DNA of 64,000 bases. It comes from Candidatus Lernaella stagnicola. Its GTDB lineage: Bacteria > Lernaellota > Lernaellaia > Lernaellales > Lernaellaceae. Shown piece after piece: positions 33,491 to 45,386 of the stretch. The number at the start of each line of letters is the position of its first letter. Within the stretch, counting starts at the first letter, position 1. The DNA is taken from positions 62,001-126,000 of the forward strand of contig JAVCCK010000008.1 in NCBI GenBank assembly GCA_030765525.1, written 5' to 3'. A program made the position numbers and the translations under genes. The notes below the pieces were generated by a model. The model had not been told where the DNA came from. It saw nothing but the letters and a program-made list of their open reading frames with translations, and searched no databases.

Positions 33491-34576
33491 ATGTTGCAGT
33501 ACACCTTGGCTGCGGCGCTGGTACCGGCGCTGTTTCTCGTTTGGTTTTTCTATCGTGCGGACCTACGGCCGGAGCCGCCGAAGGTGATATGGATCACTTT
33601 CTTTTTAGGCGTCGCCTCGACCTTCGCCGTGTTGGCGGTGCTTTTACCGGTCAAATACTTGTTTGGCGATTTCGAGGATCTGGCCAATCCGCTCTGGGGC
33701 AGCGTAGGGGAGGCGTTTTGCTCCGCCGCGATTCCTGAAGAACTCCTCAAGTTTTGTGTGCTGTTTTTCTTCGCCGCCCGCCACCGCGCGTTCGACGAGC
33801 CCATGGACGGCATCGTGTACGGCGCCACGGCGTCGCTGGGTTTTGCGGCGCTGGAAAACGTGTTGTACACGCTGTCGGGCGGGATGGTCGTGGCGATCAT
33901 GCGGGCGCTGACCGCGGTGCCGGCGCACGCCTGCTTCGGCGCGGTCATGGGATACTATTTGGGGCAGGCGAAATTCCGTTCGGGGGCCAGTCGCTTCTAC
34001 TTCTTACCCGCAGCGCTCATCTGGCCGATCGTCTTGCACGGGCTGTACGATTTTCCGCTCATGTTGGCGAACCGGATCGATTCGGCGTCGGGCCTGGCCG
34101 AATTCGGGATGTTTTCGGCATCGATGCTCGTGTTGATCCTCGGCGCCGTGTGGACGTTGTTGCTGGTGCGGAAACTTAATCACGCGCAACGCGCGGAGTT
34201 GGGGATGGAACGCCCCGCGCGTCCCTCATTATTCGATACATCCAGAAAAGCCAAACCGGCGGCGCCGGCCCCGGCGGTTGCGACAGGCATTCCCGTGGCA
34301 CCGGCCCCGGTGGGCGGCGTGAGGATCGGACCGCCTCCACCGGTACCGCGCCGGGCCGCCACCGATGCCTGGACCATCATGATGTTGATCGGCGGGGCGA
34401 TATTGGGCACGATCGGCGCTTTGCTGACGCTGGTGGCCATTGTCGGTGTGATCGCCGAGCCACCGAGCGGCGGCGATGACGTGTTGGTCATCGGCTGCGT
34501 TTCGTTCATGGCGCTGGTGCCCAGCGTCGGCGGCGTGGTGTTATTCGTGTTGGGCCTGCGTCGCATGCGGAAATAG
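33491..34576 (+). CDS. PrsW-like intramembrane protease family protein
   Basis: 361 residues. The first ~235 form seven to eight helices with the PrsW/CAAX-like signature: EELLK (Glu-Glu with Lys), FAALENVLY, and AHACFGAVMGYYLG, holding the Glu and His residues expected to bind zinc. PrsW cleaves anti-sigma factors in Bacillus; no sigma/anti-sigma gene pair is adjacent here. A Pro/Ala-rich linker (about 240-290) leads to two further helices (about 298-355), an added module. I take the ATG at 33491, with AGAAGG 6 nt upstream, over the ATG at 33485 that has no room for a ribosome site. Confidence 0.85.
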   Translation: MLQYTLAAALVPALFLVWFFYRADLRPEPPKVIWITFFLGVASTFAVLAVLLPVKYLFGDFEDLANPLWGSVGEAFCSAAIPEELLKFCVLFFFAARHRAFDEPMDGIVYGATASLGFAALENVLYTLSGGMVVAIMRALTAVPAHACFGAVMGYYLGQAKFRSGASRFYFLPAALIWPIVLHGLYDFPLMLANRIDSASGLAEFGMFSASMLVLILGAVWTLLLVRKLNHAQRAELGMERPARPSLFDTSRKAKPAAPAPAVATGIPVAPAPVGGVRIGPPPPVPRRAATDAWTIMMLIGGAILGTIGALLTLVAIVGVIAEPPSGGDDVLVIGCVSFMALVPSVGGVVLFVLGLRRMRK

Positions 34577-34578
34577 AA

Positions 34579-34603
34579 AAGGACGCCCGCCTCGAGCGTC
34601 CTT
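34579..34603. terminator. Bidirectional terminator between convergent genes
   Basis: AAGGACGC (34579-34586) and GCGTCCTT (34596-34603) form a perfect 8-bp stem with a 9-nt loop, 3 bp after the prsW-like stop codon and 20 bp before the end of the hydroxybutyryl-CoA dehydrogenase gene. The flanks are A-rich on the left (AAATAGAAAA) and moderately T-rich on the right, so it works best for the minus strand. Confidence 0.7.
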
Positions 34604-34623
34604 AGTCTCGCCTTGATTGTATT

Positions 34624-35472
34624 CTAGTACTTGTAGAACCCTTGGCCGGTTTTGCGACCGAGGCGACCTGCTTCCACCATTTTGATCAATAGCGGGCACG
34701 GACGATATTTGGCGTCGCTAAAGCCGGTGTAGAGCCTCTCCATGATGAACAGGCAGGTATCCAGGCCGATCAGGTCGGCGAGCGTGAGCGGCCCCATGGG
34801 GTGGTTCATGCCCAGTTTCATGACGGTATCGATCGCCTCGGCGTCGGCGATGCCTTCGTAGAGGCAATAGACCGCCTCGTTGATCATCGGCATGAGGATG
34901 CGGTTGGAAATGAAACCGGGGTAGTCGGCGACCTCGGCCGGTGTTTTGCCCAGTTCAAGGGAGAGGTCGTAGATGGCTTTGTAGGTATCGTCCGAAGTGG
35001 CCAGGCCGCGTACGATTTCGATCAACTTCATGACCGGCACGGGATTGAAAAAGTGCATGCCGATGACTTTTTCCGGGCGCGCGGTCGCCGCGGCAATGGC
35101 GGTGATGGACTGGCTTGACGTGTTGGTGGCCAGGATCACGTCAGGACGGCAGACCTGGTCGAGTTCCATGAAGACTTTTTTCTTGATATCGAGATTCTCG
35201 ACGGCGGCCTCGATAACCAGGTCGGCGTCTTTGGCCAGCGAGAGATCGCTGACGGCCTGGATGTTGGCCAACAGCGCGTCTTTCTGTTCGGCGGTGATCC
35301 TTTCCTTTTTCACTTGGCGGTCCAAGCCCTTGCTGACCGCGGCTTTGCCCTTGTCGGCGAGTTCTTGACTGATGTCGTGCAGCAGGACGGTTTTACCCTT
35401 TCCGGCGGCGACCTGCGCGATGCCGTGACCCATTTGGCCGGCACCGACTACAAAAATCGTCTGAATGCTCAT
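34624..35472 (-). CDS. hbd: 3-hydroxybutyryl-CoA dehydrogenase
   Basis: The 282-residue enzyme interconverts acetoacetyl-CoA and 3-hydroxybutyryl-CoA with NAD(P). The nucleotide loop is VVGAGQMGHGIAQVAA (GxGxxG at 9-14), the signature is GMHFFNPVPVMKLIEIVRG with the catalytic His, and the C-terminal helical domain starts at DYPGFISNRILMPMINEAV. Length is exactly that of stand-alone Hbd proteins without the crotonase half of FadB. AAGGAG precedes the ATG at 35472. No thiolase or crotonase is next to it. Used in butyrate or PHB metabolism or fatty acid oxidation. Confidence 0.94.
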   Translation of the reverse strand: MSIQTIFVVGAGQMGHGIAQVAAGKGKTVLLHDISQELADKGKAAVSKGLDRQVKKERITAEQKDALLANIQAVSDLSLAKDADLVIEAAVENLDIKKKVFMELDQVCRPDVILATNTSSQSITAIAAATARPEKVIGMHFFNPVPVMKLIEIVRGLATSDDTYKAIYDLSLELGKTPAEVADYPGFISNRILMPMINEAVYCLYEGIADAEAIDTVMKLGMNHPMGPLTLADLIGLDTCLFIMERLYTGFSDAKYRPCPLLIKMVEAGRLGRKTGQGFYKY

Positions 35473-35647
35473 GTTCTGCTCCTTCCGTATATCCGCATGG
35501 TTGCCGAAATCTCGTGGAAAATCGATGAAACTGAGTCTTCGTAGCACGCCTGAAATATGGGAGCAAGTACCAGTTGCGGGAGTATATTCATTCTGGTACA
35601 AACGACCGTCGTTTTTGGTCGAAAGCGCCGTTCTCCGGGGGTCGTCA

Positions 35648-35992
35648 ATGGCGAAAAAGGACTTTGGCAAACTGCACATCTGTGGCGAGTGTGGAACCAA
35701 ATTTTTCGACTTCAACAGCGAGGGTCGGACATGTCCGAAATGCGGCCTTGCGGAATCCGGTGAGCCGCGCAAGAAGCCGGTCTCGCCGAAGAAAACCGTC
35801 GAGAAACCGAAGCGCGAAAACTTCGACGAGATTGATGATCTAGACGACATCGATGGGGATTACGACGGAGAATTCGACGAAGAATTAGACGGTGATTTTC
35901 CCGCCGCCGACGAAGTCAGCGACAAGCCGGATGCCGACGCCGGCAACGATTCAACCGACGACAGCGACGGCGGCGACGGGAAAACGAAGTAG
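35648..35992 (+). CDS. Zinc-ribbon protein with acidic tail (FYDLN-acid type)
   Basis: A 114-residue protein. The N-terminal 35 residues form a small ribbon with Cys pairs CGECG and CPKCG around KFFDFNSEG, resembling the TIGR02300 FYDLN-acid family (K-F-Y-D-L-N). A basic Pro/Lys linker follows, then about 60 residues dominated by Asp and Glu (DEIDDLDDIDGDYDG). The ATG at 35648 follows GGGGG by 6 nt. The divergent gene hbd starts 175 bp away. Function of the family is unknown; zinc ribbons with acid tails often interact with nucleic-acid machinery or other proteins. Confidence 0.8.
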   Translation: MAKKDFGKLHICGECGTKFFDFNSEGRTCPKCGLAESGEPRKKPVSPKKTVEKPKRENFDEIDDLDDIDGDYDGEFDEELDGDFPAADEVSDKPDADAGNDSTDDSDGGDGKTK

Positions 35993-36029
35993 TCGCCCCG
36001 CCAAGGCCGGCGGAGCAGCGGGCGAGTCG

Positions 36030-38357
36030 TTATTCTGCAGAGTGATTCACTTGCGCGTGTGGCGGCACGAAGAAACCCGCATACGCCTCTTTTAATTCTT
36101 CCCCAAATAGCGGCGCCAATTTGCTGCCCTGCCTGCGAACCGGCGTTAAATCGAGGGTCATGAGGCGATCACCGTAATAGGTGAAGCGGGTGACGAAGGT
36201 GACGGGGAAACGCAACTCCGGCCCGGTCGAGAAACCCAAGCTACCCAGCCCGAAGAAAATGAACACGTTGTTTACCAGTTCCATGCCGCCGGGCGCGAAA
36301 TCGCCCGCGAAAATGATGGCGGCCGGCTTCGCTTCGGTAAGGCGGTAAGCGATCGCCGAATGCTCGACGGGCGGTTTTTTCGCAACCAGGTAAACGAACG
36401 TCCGGCGCTTGGCGGCCGTCTGTTTTTGGACGGCGGCAAAGGCTTTTTCGAGCGACCAATCCGGGGAAGAGATATCAAACACCATCACGGCGAATGCCAC
36501 GCCGCGCGAATCAAACACTTGGACGGGAGTGGTGGAGGGCGAAGCCGTCAGTAGATTGTGGCTCGCCAAACCCTCTCCATTAGCCGCGGCGATACCCGGC
36601 AGCGTGGCTACGACGTCGATGCCCGCATAGTCCAGCGCGCCATACCACTCCGGATCCAGGCAACGCGCGCCGGGCCGGCAATCCTTTTCGAAAGGCGCGG
36701 CGAGAACCGTGGCTGTCAGGTCGAAGCCCTGCAACAGCGGCGCCGCTTTGAAAAAAGCGTCCGTGACCGGTTCAAGCCTCTCGTCGATCATCACCGCAGG
36801 CGGATGGAGCGGGGGAATGAGGTGATCGGTCATGACGACGCGGCGCAATTGGTGGGGGTCGAAGACCAAATCCGCCGGCAGCGAGCCGTCGAGCTTCATC
36901 GGTATCAACAAGGGGTAACGATTGAAGTAGTAGCGCACCAGGGCGCCGCCACGCCGGGCGCAATCGCGTATGTAGGGTGTGTCGGGGCTTTCCCCGTCGA
37001 TGGGAATGACGCGCAGTCCCGGCAACAAATCGTCCAGGGGTAGAAAGCCGAGCGTCATGGGGTCGGTCAACAGACGGCGGCGTACGGCTTCGGCGTCGGG
37101 CAGCACCTCGATCGGGACGGGCGTTTCGATTCCCATTTGGATGGGCACCCATTTGTCGAGCGGGGCGACCGTCACAACGCTCACGGGTACTTCGATACCG
37201 TTGATTTCCTTCCAATTGGAGATGACGCCGTCCACCATGTTTTTCACGCGGGCGGAGAACATGCTTTCCACGGGATTTTTCAGTCCCGTGACGCAGGCAA
37301 TGATCGCCTTGTGTGTGCCTTCTTTATCGAACTGCGCGCCTTTGGGAATGCCGATGAGCAGCGTGTTGAGATCGGCGTCGTCCAGATGCATCGGTTCATG
37401 TTCGAGCAGGTAGTCCAAGTTGAGGTGATAGAGATGCGCCAGAATGCGTCCCTCGAGGTCGAGCCCGCCCATGCGAATCAGGGTCGGGCGGTCGTCGAGC
37501 AGGAGCTTCAGCTTTACGGAGTCGCGCTCGAGGAAGTAGCGGTTGTCCAGTATGTACTGCGTGAGCCAATCCACGTTCCGGCCGGCGCCGCGCGCAATGA
37601 TGATTTGGGTACCCCAGATGACGCGACCGAAGTGCTTTTCCAGCAACGTGGCGAATACGTCCCGTTGACGAATGATCGCCTCGAAAGCGCGCTTTTTGTC
37701 CTCGTCCCATCCGAAGGAAAAGTCGAGCAACAAATTGTTGTAGCGCTGCATGAGCAGATGGAGACGCGGGATGTCTTCAATCAAGCCCAGCATGCGACCG
37801 CCGATGACCGACAAATTCGGGTAGTCGCGCAGGAAACTTTGAAATTCGTCGCCGTACTGGTCCATGTCCACGTCGACAAGCAAGGGCAGGTGGTTGAGTT
37901 CGCACCAGGCGTAGAAGTCGGCGAGTCGCGGGTCGTTCAGGGCGACGCGGCGGCGGTCCGGCAAGCCGTTGGCGATGCGAAAACCGCGCGCCTTTTTGGC
38001 GACAAGCGACTTCGCGTACGCCAACAAATCAGGTTCGTCGCCGCGAAGCAGGGGAAAGGCGATGATGCGGTGGGGAACGCGCGCGTGTGCGTCAAGCAGC
38101 AACTCGTTGTTGGCGTGCGAGGAGTTCCAATCGATCGGTTCGGTGGGATTGAAGGCCACGTTGTAGGCGCCGGCAAGCAGGATGTGGTCGATGCCGGCTT
38201 TGTCCATGGCCTGGAGCAAATCGCCGCCTTTGGCTTCGTCGGCGAGGTGATCGCGGCCGGAGTAAATGGATTTTTCATCGTAGAGACTATCGCCGCAGGC
38301 CGTGAAGAGCGGGATGCTTAGTATCAGAAACAAAAAAAGCCGCAGGGATCTCGGCAT
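36030..38357 (-). CDS. Three-part lipoprotein: amidohydrolase-like, PBP-like, CapA-like
   Basis: The 775-residue lipoprotein has signal and lipobox FTACG (Cys21). Region 1 (about 35-290) looks like an amidohydrolase-2 type TIM barrel (AMDKAGIDHILLAG, RIIAFPLL, ARGFRI, NLSVIGGRMLG, VIWGTQI). Region 2 (about 335-500) resembles a PstS-type phosphate-binding protein, especially VDGVISNWKEING. Region 3 (about 530-760) resembles CapA/PGA_cap, seen in FDLTATVLAAPFE, LDYAGIDVVATLP and NNVFIFFGLGSLGF, but the usual metal-binding ANNH of CapA is replaced and catalytic power is doubtful. The fusion is unusual. AAGGACG precedes the ATG. Function unknown; a cell-envelope polymer or phosphate role is a guess. 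Confidence 0.6.
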   Translation of the reverse strand: MPRSLRLFLFLILSIPLFTACGDSLYDEKSIYSGRDHLADEAKGGDLLQAMDKAGIDHILLAGAYNVAFNPTEPIDWNSSHANNELLLDAHARVPHRIIAFPLLRGDEPDLLAYAKSLVAKKARGFRIANGLPDRRRVALNDPRLADFYAWCELNHLPLLVDVDMDQYGDEFQSFLRDYPNLSVIGGRMLGLIEDIPRLHLLMQRYNNLLLDFSFGWDEDKKRAFEAIIRQRDVFATLLEKHFGRVIWGTQIIIARGAGRNVDWLTQYILDNRYFLERDSVKLKLLLDDRPTLIRMGGLDLEGRILAHLYHLNLDYLLEHEPMHLDDADLNTLLIGIPKGAQFDKEGTHKAIIACVTGLKNPVESMFSARVKNMVDGVISNWKEINGIEVPVSVVTVAPLDKWVPIQMGIETPVPIEVLPDAEAVRRRLLTDPMTLGFLPLDDLLPGLRVIPIDGESPDTPYIRDCARRGGALVRYYFNRYPLLIPMKLDGSLPADLVFDPHQLRRVVMTDHLIPPLHPPAVMIDERLEPVTDAFFKAAPLLQGFDLTATVLAAPFEKDCRPGARCLDPEWYGALDYAGIDVVATLPGIAAANGEGLASHNLLTASPSTTPVQVFDSRGVAFAVMVFDISSPDWSLEKAFAAVQKQTAAKRRTFVYLVAKKPPVEHSAIAYRLTEAKPAAIIFAGDFAPGGMELVNNVFIFFGLGSLGFSTGPELRFPVTFVTRFTYYGDRLMTLDLTPVRRQGSKLAPLFGEELKEAYAGFFVPPHAQVNHSAE

Positions 38358-38602
38358 TTCACGTCCTTTGCTGGATTACGTTTTTTGACACCTCATTGTA
38401 ATGACTACAACGAATTTGGTCAAACCTTTGCCGGGCGTAAATCGGGCGTCTCGATTGAGCGGTCGTTCAGTTTACGGCACAAAAACGTCCCATTTTGAGT
38501 AATAGGAAAAAGGCAGTGGTTTCGTTGAGTTGAATTAAGCCAACGGTTGGCGGTGGGTCCGTGTTTTTTGATAAATAGACTTTTTGAAGGCAGTATTTTT
38601 CG

Positions 38603-38630
38603 TTGACAGGAGGGGGAATATGGTTATTTT
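38603..38630 (+). promoter_or_regulatory. Sigma70-like promoter of dnaK
   Basis: TTGACA at 38603-38608, a 16-nt spacer, then TATTTT at 38625-38630, about 48 bp before the dnaK start codon. In the rest of the 321-bp gap (38358-38678) the only structure I see is a 13-bp palindrome GCCAACGGTTGGC at 38539-38551. There is no CIRCE element (TTAGCACTC...GAGTGCTAA) and no clear sigma32 -10 box, so control of this heat-shock gene may differ from the HrcA scheme. AAGGAG lies before the ATG. Confidence 0.6.
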
Positions 38631-38678
38631 TGTGCTGGCGTTTTGAGATTAGCGCGAATGTAAAGGAGTAATCAGATC

Positions 38679-40595
38679 ATGAGTAAGATTATCGGCATCG
38701 ACCTGGGAACAACAAACTCGGTCGTGGCGGTGATGGAAGGCAACGAAGCCAAAGTCATTGTCAACTCGGAAGGTGGACGTACGACTCCTTCAGTCGTGGC
38801 TTTTACCAAGGACGGCGAGAAGCTGGTCGGCACAGTTGCCAAGCACCAAGCCGTATCCAATCCGGAAAACACGATTTTTTCGATTAAGAGGTTTATGGGG
38901 CGCCGCGTCGCTGAAGTGACCGAGGAGCGGAGCTTCGTACCGTATAATATCGTGAGTGGTCCCAACGGCGACGTGCGCATCGAGGTCGACGGGAAGCAGT
39001 ACAGCCCGCCTGAAATCAGCGCGATGATTCTGCAGAAACTGCGCAGCGCGGCCGAAGACTATCTTGGTCAAAAGGTGAGCGAAGCCGTCATCACCGTGCC
39101 CGCTTATTTTAACGACAGCCAACGCCAAGCCACGAAGGACGCCGGTACGATTGCTGGCTTGACCGTGCGGCGCATCATCAACGAGCCCACGGCGGCCGCG
39201 TTGGCGTACGGCCTGGATAAAAAAGAGAACAAAGTGATCGCGGTCTACGACTTCGGCGGCGGCACCTTCGACATTTCGATTCTGGAAGTCGGCGAAGGCG
39301 TGGTGGAGGTTAAGGCCACCAACGGCGACACCCATCTGGGCGGCGACAATTTGGATCACCGCGTGATTGAGTGGCTCGTCGCCGAGTTCAAGAAAGAGCA
39401 AGGCATCGATCTGTCGCAGGACAAGATGGCGCTGCAGCGCCTGAAGGAAGCGGCCGAGAAGGCGAAGGTCGAATTGTCGACAGCCAGTTCGACGAAGATC
39501 AACTTGCCCTTCGTGACGGCCGACGCCGCGGGACCGAAGCACTTGGACTTTGATCTGACGCGCTCGAAATTGGAGCAGTTGATCGACGACTTGGTCGAGC
39601 GGACCAGGCGCCCGGTGGAACAAGCGCTTGCCGACGCGAAGATGACGCCGTCGGATATCGACGAAGTTGTGCTCGTCGGCGGCAGCACCCGCGTACCGAA
39701 AGTGCAGGAACTGGTCAAAAGCGTCTTCGGGCGCGAACCGCACCGCGGCGTGAATCCGGACGAAGTCGTGGCCGTGGGCGCGGCGATTCAAGGCGGCGTG
39801 TTGGCCGGCGACGTCAAGGACGTACTGCTGCTGGATGTCACGCCCTTGTCGCTGGGAATCGAGACATTGGGCGGCGTGATGACGCGGCTGATCGAGCGCA
39901 ACACGACGATCCCGACGCAGAAAAAGGAAACGTTCTCCACGGCCTCGGATAGCCAAACGAGCGTGGAAATTCACGTGATGCAGGGAGAGCGCGAACTCGC
40001 CCGGGACAATCGCACGTTGGGCAAATTCCACCTCACCGGAATTCCGCCCGCGCCGCGCGGTGTGCCGCAGATCGAAGTCAGCTTCGATATCGACGTGAAC
40101 GGCATTATGTCGGTTTCGGCGAGAGACATCGCCACAAGCCAGCAGCAGTCGATTACGATCACGAGTTCGTCAGGCTTGAATAAAGACGAAGTGGAGAAGA
40201 TGGTTCACGACGCCGAGGCGCACGCGGAAGACGACAAGCAGCGGCGCGAGTCGATCGACCTGCGAAACCAGGCCGATTCGCTGTGCTACCAAACCGAGAA
40301 GCTGCTTCAAGAGAACCGCGAGGCGGTTGGCGAGCCCGAGGCCGGAAATATCGAAGCGGCCGTCGCCGAATTACGTAAAGCGCTCGAGGGCGAGGACGTC
40401 GCCGATATTAAGGCGAAGATGGAAGTGCTTACGCAGGCGTCGCACAAATTAGCCGAAGCCATGTACCAGAGAGCCTCCGCGGAAGCGGCGGGCGATTCAG
40501 GCGGCGACGCGGCGCCGGGTGCAGAACCGGAATCGGGTAAGGCCGCCAGTGGTGGCGACGATGTGATCGACGCGGAGATTGTCGACGAAAATTGA
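38679..40595 (+). CDS. dnaK: Chaperone DnaK (Hsp70)
   Basis: The 638-residue ATP-dependent chaperone in the cytoplasm works with DnaJ-type co-chaperones and GrpE, all encoded in the same run. The ATPase domain starts [12 protein letters not shown], with [31 protein letters not shown] and [11 protein letters not shown]. The substrate-binding domain begins near 390 ([17 protein letters not shown]) and the lid ends in the conserved acidic tail EIVDEN. Length and sequence are standard. A strong hairpin terminator separates it from the DnaJ-like gene, so dnaK is probably the most abundant message of the cluster. Confidence 0.99.
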   Translation: MSKIIGIDLGTTNSVVAVMEGNEAKVIVNSEGGRTTPSVVAFTKDGEKLVGTVAKHQAVSNPENTIFSIKRFMGRRVAEVTEERSFVPYNIVSGPNGDVRIEVDGKQYSPPEISAMILQKLRSAAEDYLGQKVSEAVITVPAYFNDSQRQATKDAGTIAGLTVRRIINEPTAAALAYGLDKKENKVIAVYDFGGGTFDISILEVGEGVVEVKATNGDTHLGGDNLDHRVIEWLVAEFKKEQGIDLSQDKMALQRLKEAAEKAKVELSTASSTKINLPFVTADAAGPKHLDFDLTRSKLEQLIDDLVERTRRPVEQALADAKMTPSDIDEVVLVGGSTRVPKVQELVKSVFGREPHRGVNPDEVVAVGAAIQGGVLAGDVKDVLLLDVTPLSLGIETLGGVMTRLIERNTTIPTQKKETFSTASDSQTSVEIHVMQGERELARDNRTLGKFHLTGIPPAPRGVPQIEVSFDIDVNGIMSVSARDIATSQQQSITITSSSGLNKDEVEKMVHDAEAHAEDDKQRRESIDLRNQADSLCYQTEKLLQENREAVGEPEAGNIEAAVAELRKALEGEDVADIKAKMEVLTQASHKLAEAMYQRASAEAAGDSGGDAAPGAEPESGKAASGGDDVIDAEIVDEN

Positions 40596-40662
40596 TGTCC
40601 GCCTGAAAGCTTCGGGCGACGTTTGTGGCGCACAGGAAGACTGGTTTAAGGTGGTTGAGATG

Positions 40663-40686
40663 GGGCGCCGCAAACGGCGCCCTTTT
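40663..40686 (+). terminator. Intrinsic terminator or attenuator after dnaK
   Basis: GGGCGCCG (40663-40670), loop CAAA, CGGCGCCC (40675-40682), then TTTT. A perfect 8-bp GC stem with a T-tract, lying between dnaK and the DnaJ-like gene. Read-through would give lower expression of the co-chaperone genes downstream. Confidence 0.88.
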
Positions 40687-40739
40687 CGTGCCGCCCAACG
40701 GCGGTTGACCGGGTAAACGTGTGACGGAGGACGATCGCA

Positions 40740-41720
40740 TTGGCCGGGAGACGTGATTACTACGACGTGTTGGGAGTGCCTCGCGGCGCCGAGATGAAGG
40801 ATATTCGTTCGGCGTACAAGAAACTTGCGAAGAAATTCCACCCTGACTTAAATCCGGACGACAAGGAAGCCGAAGCGCGTTTCAAGGAAATCTCGGAAGC
40901 GTACGCGGTGTTGTCGAATCCGGAGGCGCGCAAAAAGTACGACCAATTCGGCCATCAAGGGCCGCAGGCCGGCGGTTTCGACTTTTCCGGATTCGATTTT
41001 CGCAACATGAGCGGCGGATTTTCCTCGCAAGGCGAAACCTTTTTCGGATCCTTCGGCGACATCTTGTCGGACTTGCTCGGCGGGCGGGGCGCGAGGGGCC
41101 CGCGCGGCCGGCGACCGTCGCGGGGCGATCCCTTCGGCGGCTTCGATCCCTCCGGAATCGGCGGATTCGAGGACGGCGGCTTTCGCGGCCGGCGACCGCC
41201 GCAAGAATTGCGGTTGAAGCTGAATATCGACTTCATCTTGGCGGCGCAGGGCGGGGTGACGAAAATCCATCTGGCGGTTGGCGGGCAGAATCAGGAAATC
41301 ACGACGCGGATTCCGGCCGGTATGAGTACGGGACAAGTCATTCGGCTGAAGGGCAAGGGCCCCGGCGGGACCGATCTACTCTTAGAATTGGAGGTCGGCG
41401 AGCACCCGGTTTTCACGCGGGATGGTTTAAACCTGCGGTGTACCGTGCCGATCACGATCGCCGAGGCCGTGCTTGGCGCGAAGGTGCGGGTGCCGACCCT
41501 GGAGGGCGAAGCGACAATTACGATCCCGCCGGGCACGCAAGGCGGCCAAACCCTTCGCTTGCGGGGACGAGGCGTGCGCAAGAGCAATAAGCAAAAAGGG
41601 GATTTGTTCGTCAACGTAAAAATTGCCGTACCGAAAAAGGTGAACGACAAATCCAAGGCGCTGATCCAAACTTTTGACAAAGATAATCCGATGCATCCGC
41701 GAGCGGACATCAAGGAGTAG
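40740..41720 (+). CDS. DnaJ-type co-chaperone without zinc finger (CbpA-like)
   Basis: 326 residues. The J domain (about 5-70) contains the HPD triplet in KKFHPDLNP that stimulates DnaK. A Gly/Phe-rich linker with FDFSGFDF and GGFDPSGIGG follows. The C-terminal substrate domains run from about 155 (RLKLNIDFILAAQGG) and contain IRLKGKGPGGTDLLLELEVGEHPVF. The four CXXCXGXG zinc repeats of DnaJ are absent, so this is a class II (CbpA) type. The start is TTG at 40740 with GGAGGA 9 nt upstream. It precedes grpE in the run, taking the place normally held by DnaJ. Confidence 0.93.
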   Translation: MAGRRDYYDVLGVPRGAEMKDIRSAYKKLAKKFHPDLNPDDKEAEARFKEISEAYAVLSNPEARKKYDQFGHQGPQAGGFDFSGFDFRNMSGGFSSQGETFFGSFGDILSDLLGGRGARGPRGRRPSRGDPFGGFDPSGIGGFEDGGFRGRRPPQELRLKLNIDFILAAQGGVTKIHLAVGGQNQEITTRIPAGMSTGQVIRLKGKGPGGTDLLLELEVGEHPVFTRDGLNLRCTVPITIAEAVLGAKVRVPTLEGEATITIPPGTQGGQTLRLRGRGVRKSNKQKGDLFVNVKIAVPKKVNDKSKALIQTFDKDNPMHPRADIKE

Positions 41721-41733
41721 GAGAATTTAGGCT

Positions 41734-42306
41734 ATGGCGGAAGAGAAGGGAAAGCCGAAGGCGTCGAAAACCAACGGGGCCGATCAGGAGCGCGCGGCCG
41801 ACACCGTCGCGGCGGAGGAGGCTCCGGTCGAGGCGCCGTCGGACGAGGAGGCGGGCGATCCAGGGGATTGGCAGGCTCGTTACATACGCCTGGCGGCCGA
41901 CATGGACAATTTCCGCAAGCGCACGGAGCGCGAACTGGCGTCCCGGCACGAAGCGGGCCTCGCGCGGGCGGTGATGGAATTTCTGCCGGTGCTCGATTCC
42001 CTCGATCGATCTTTGGAAAGCGCCCCGGCCGGACAGGACGAAGCTTGGCGGACTGGCGTGGAGAAGATTCACCAGCAGTTTCTAGAGGCATTGACCCGAA
42101 TTGGCGTGCAACCGATTTCCGCCGAGGGCGGCTCGGCGTTGGATCCGCGGATTCACGAAGTATTAGCGACGCAGCCGTCGACGGATATCGAGGCAGAAAA
42201 GATTTTGCAGACGTTTCAGGTCGGATATACATTGAATGAAAGGTTGCTGCGGCCGGCGAAGGTAATCGTCGCTGTGGCCCCACCCGATAATCAGTCACAG
42301 GAGTAG
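41734..42306 (+). CDS. grpE: Nucleotide exchange factor GrpE
   Basis: 190 residues. An acidic, Glu/Ala-rich N-terminal tail (about 1-45) precedes the helix RYIRLAADMDNFRKRTERE that dimerises and contacts DnaK. The C-terminal beta domain has the family pattern GVQPISAEGGSALDPRIHEVLAT and VGYTLNERLLRPAKVIVA. It removes ADP from DnaK. The start lies 13 bp after the DnaJ-like stop, with GGAG nearby, so it is co-transcribed with it. Order dnaK, dnaJ-like, grpE differs from the common grpE-dnaK-dnaJ. Confidence 0.97.
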   Translation: MAEEKGKPKASKTNGADQERAADTVAAEEAPVEAPSDEEAGDPGDWQARYIRLAADMDNFRKRTERELASRHEAGLARAVMEFLPVLDSLDRSLESAPAGQDEAWRTGVEKIHQQFLEALTRIGVQPISAEGGSALDPRIHEVLATQPSTDIEAEKILQTFQVGYTLNERLLRPAKVIVAVAPPDNQSQE

Positions 42307-42313
42307 GGACATT

Positions 42314-42697
42314 ATGGCGTCCGATGCAACGAAAAAAGACAAGCCGGTGTCAGAACAGGAAATGGCGAAAGACGGGGAAGTATCTGGCGAACACGAAAAA
42401 GAGCAATTCGAAGAGGATTGCGAGCCTTGTGAGACCGATTTTCGTTCTTTGCCGCCGATTGATTTTACTTCCTTCGTTTTTTCGTTATCGACCAGCACCA
42501 TGATTTACCTCGGGGTGTTGCCGGAGACGGAAGGCGTTGAGTCCAAGGTCGACTTGGCGATGGCCAAGCAGCACATTGATATCCTCGGTATGCTGCAGGA
42601 AAGGACGAAGGGTAATCTGACGCAAGAGGAAGCGGACTTCCTGGAACGATCGCTGTACGACCTCCGTTTGCGTTTTGTGACCGCTTGTTCTGAGTAG
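42314..42697 (+). CDS. DUF1844 family protein
   Basis: The 127-residue cytoplasmic protein has a charged N-terminal third (about 1-40) followed by the DUF1844 core: LPPIDFTSFVFSLSTSTMIYLG, then AMAKQHIDILGMLQERTKGN and LTQEEADFLERSLYDLRLRFV. The family is widespread in deltaproteobacteria, Acidobacteria and related groups with no known function. It is encoded 7 bp after grpE and before htrA, in a protein quality-control run, which hints at a link to protein stability but proves nothing. GGAG precedes the ATG. Confidence 0.93.
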   Translation: MASDATKKDKPVSEQEMAKDGEVSGEHEKEQFEEDCEPCETDFRSLPPIDFTSFVFSLSTSTMIYLGVLPETEGVESKVDLAMAKQHIDILGMLQERTKGNLTQEEADFLERSLYDLRLRFVTACSE

Positions 42698-42732
42698 CCC
42701 CGCGGACACGTCATCGACTTGAGGAGTTGCGA

Positions 42733-45386
<2,654 letters not shown>

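Noticed and set aside
38358-38678. CIRCE operator before dnaK
   Set aside because: No TTAGCACTC...GAGTGCTAA inverted repeat in the interval; only a 13-bp palindrome unlike CIRCE.
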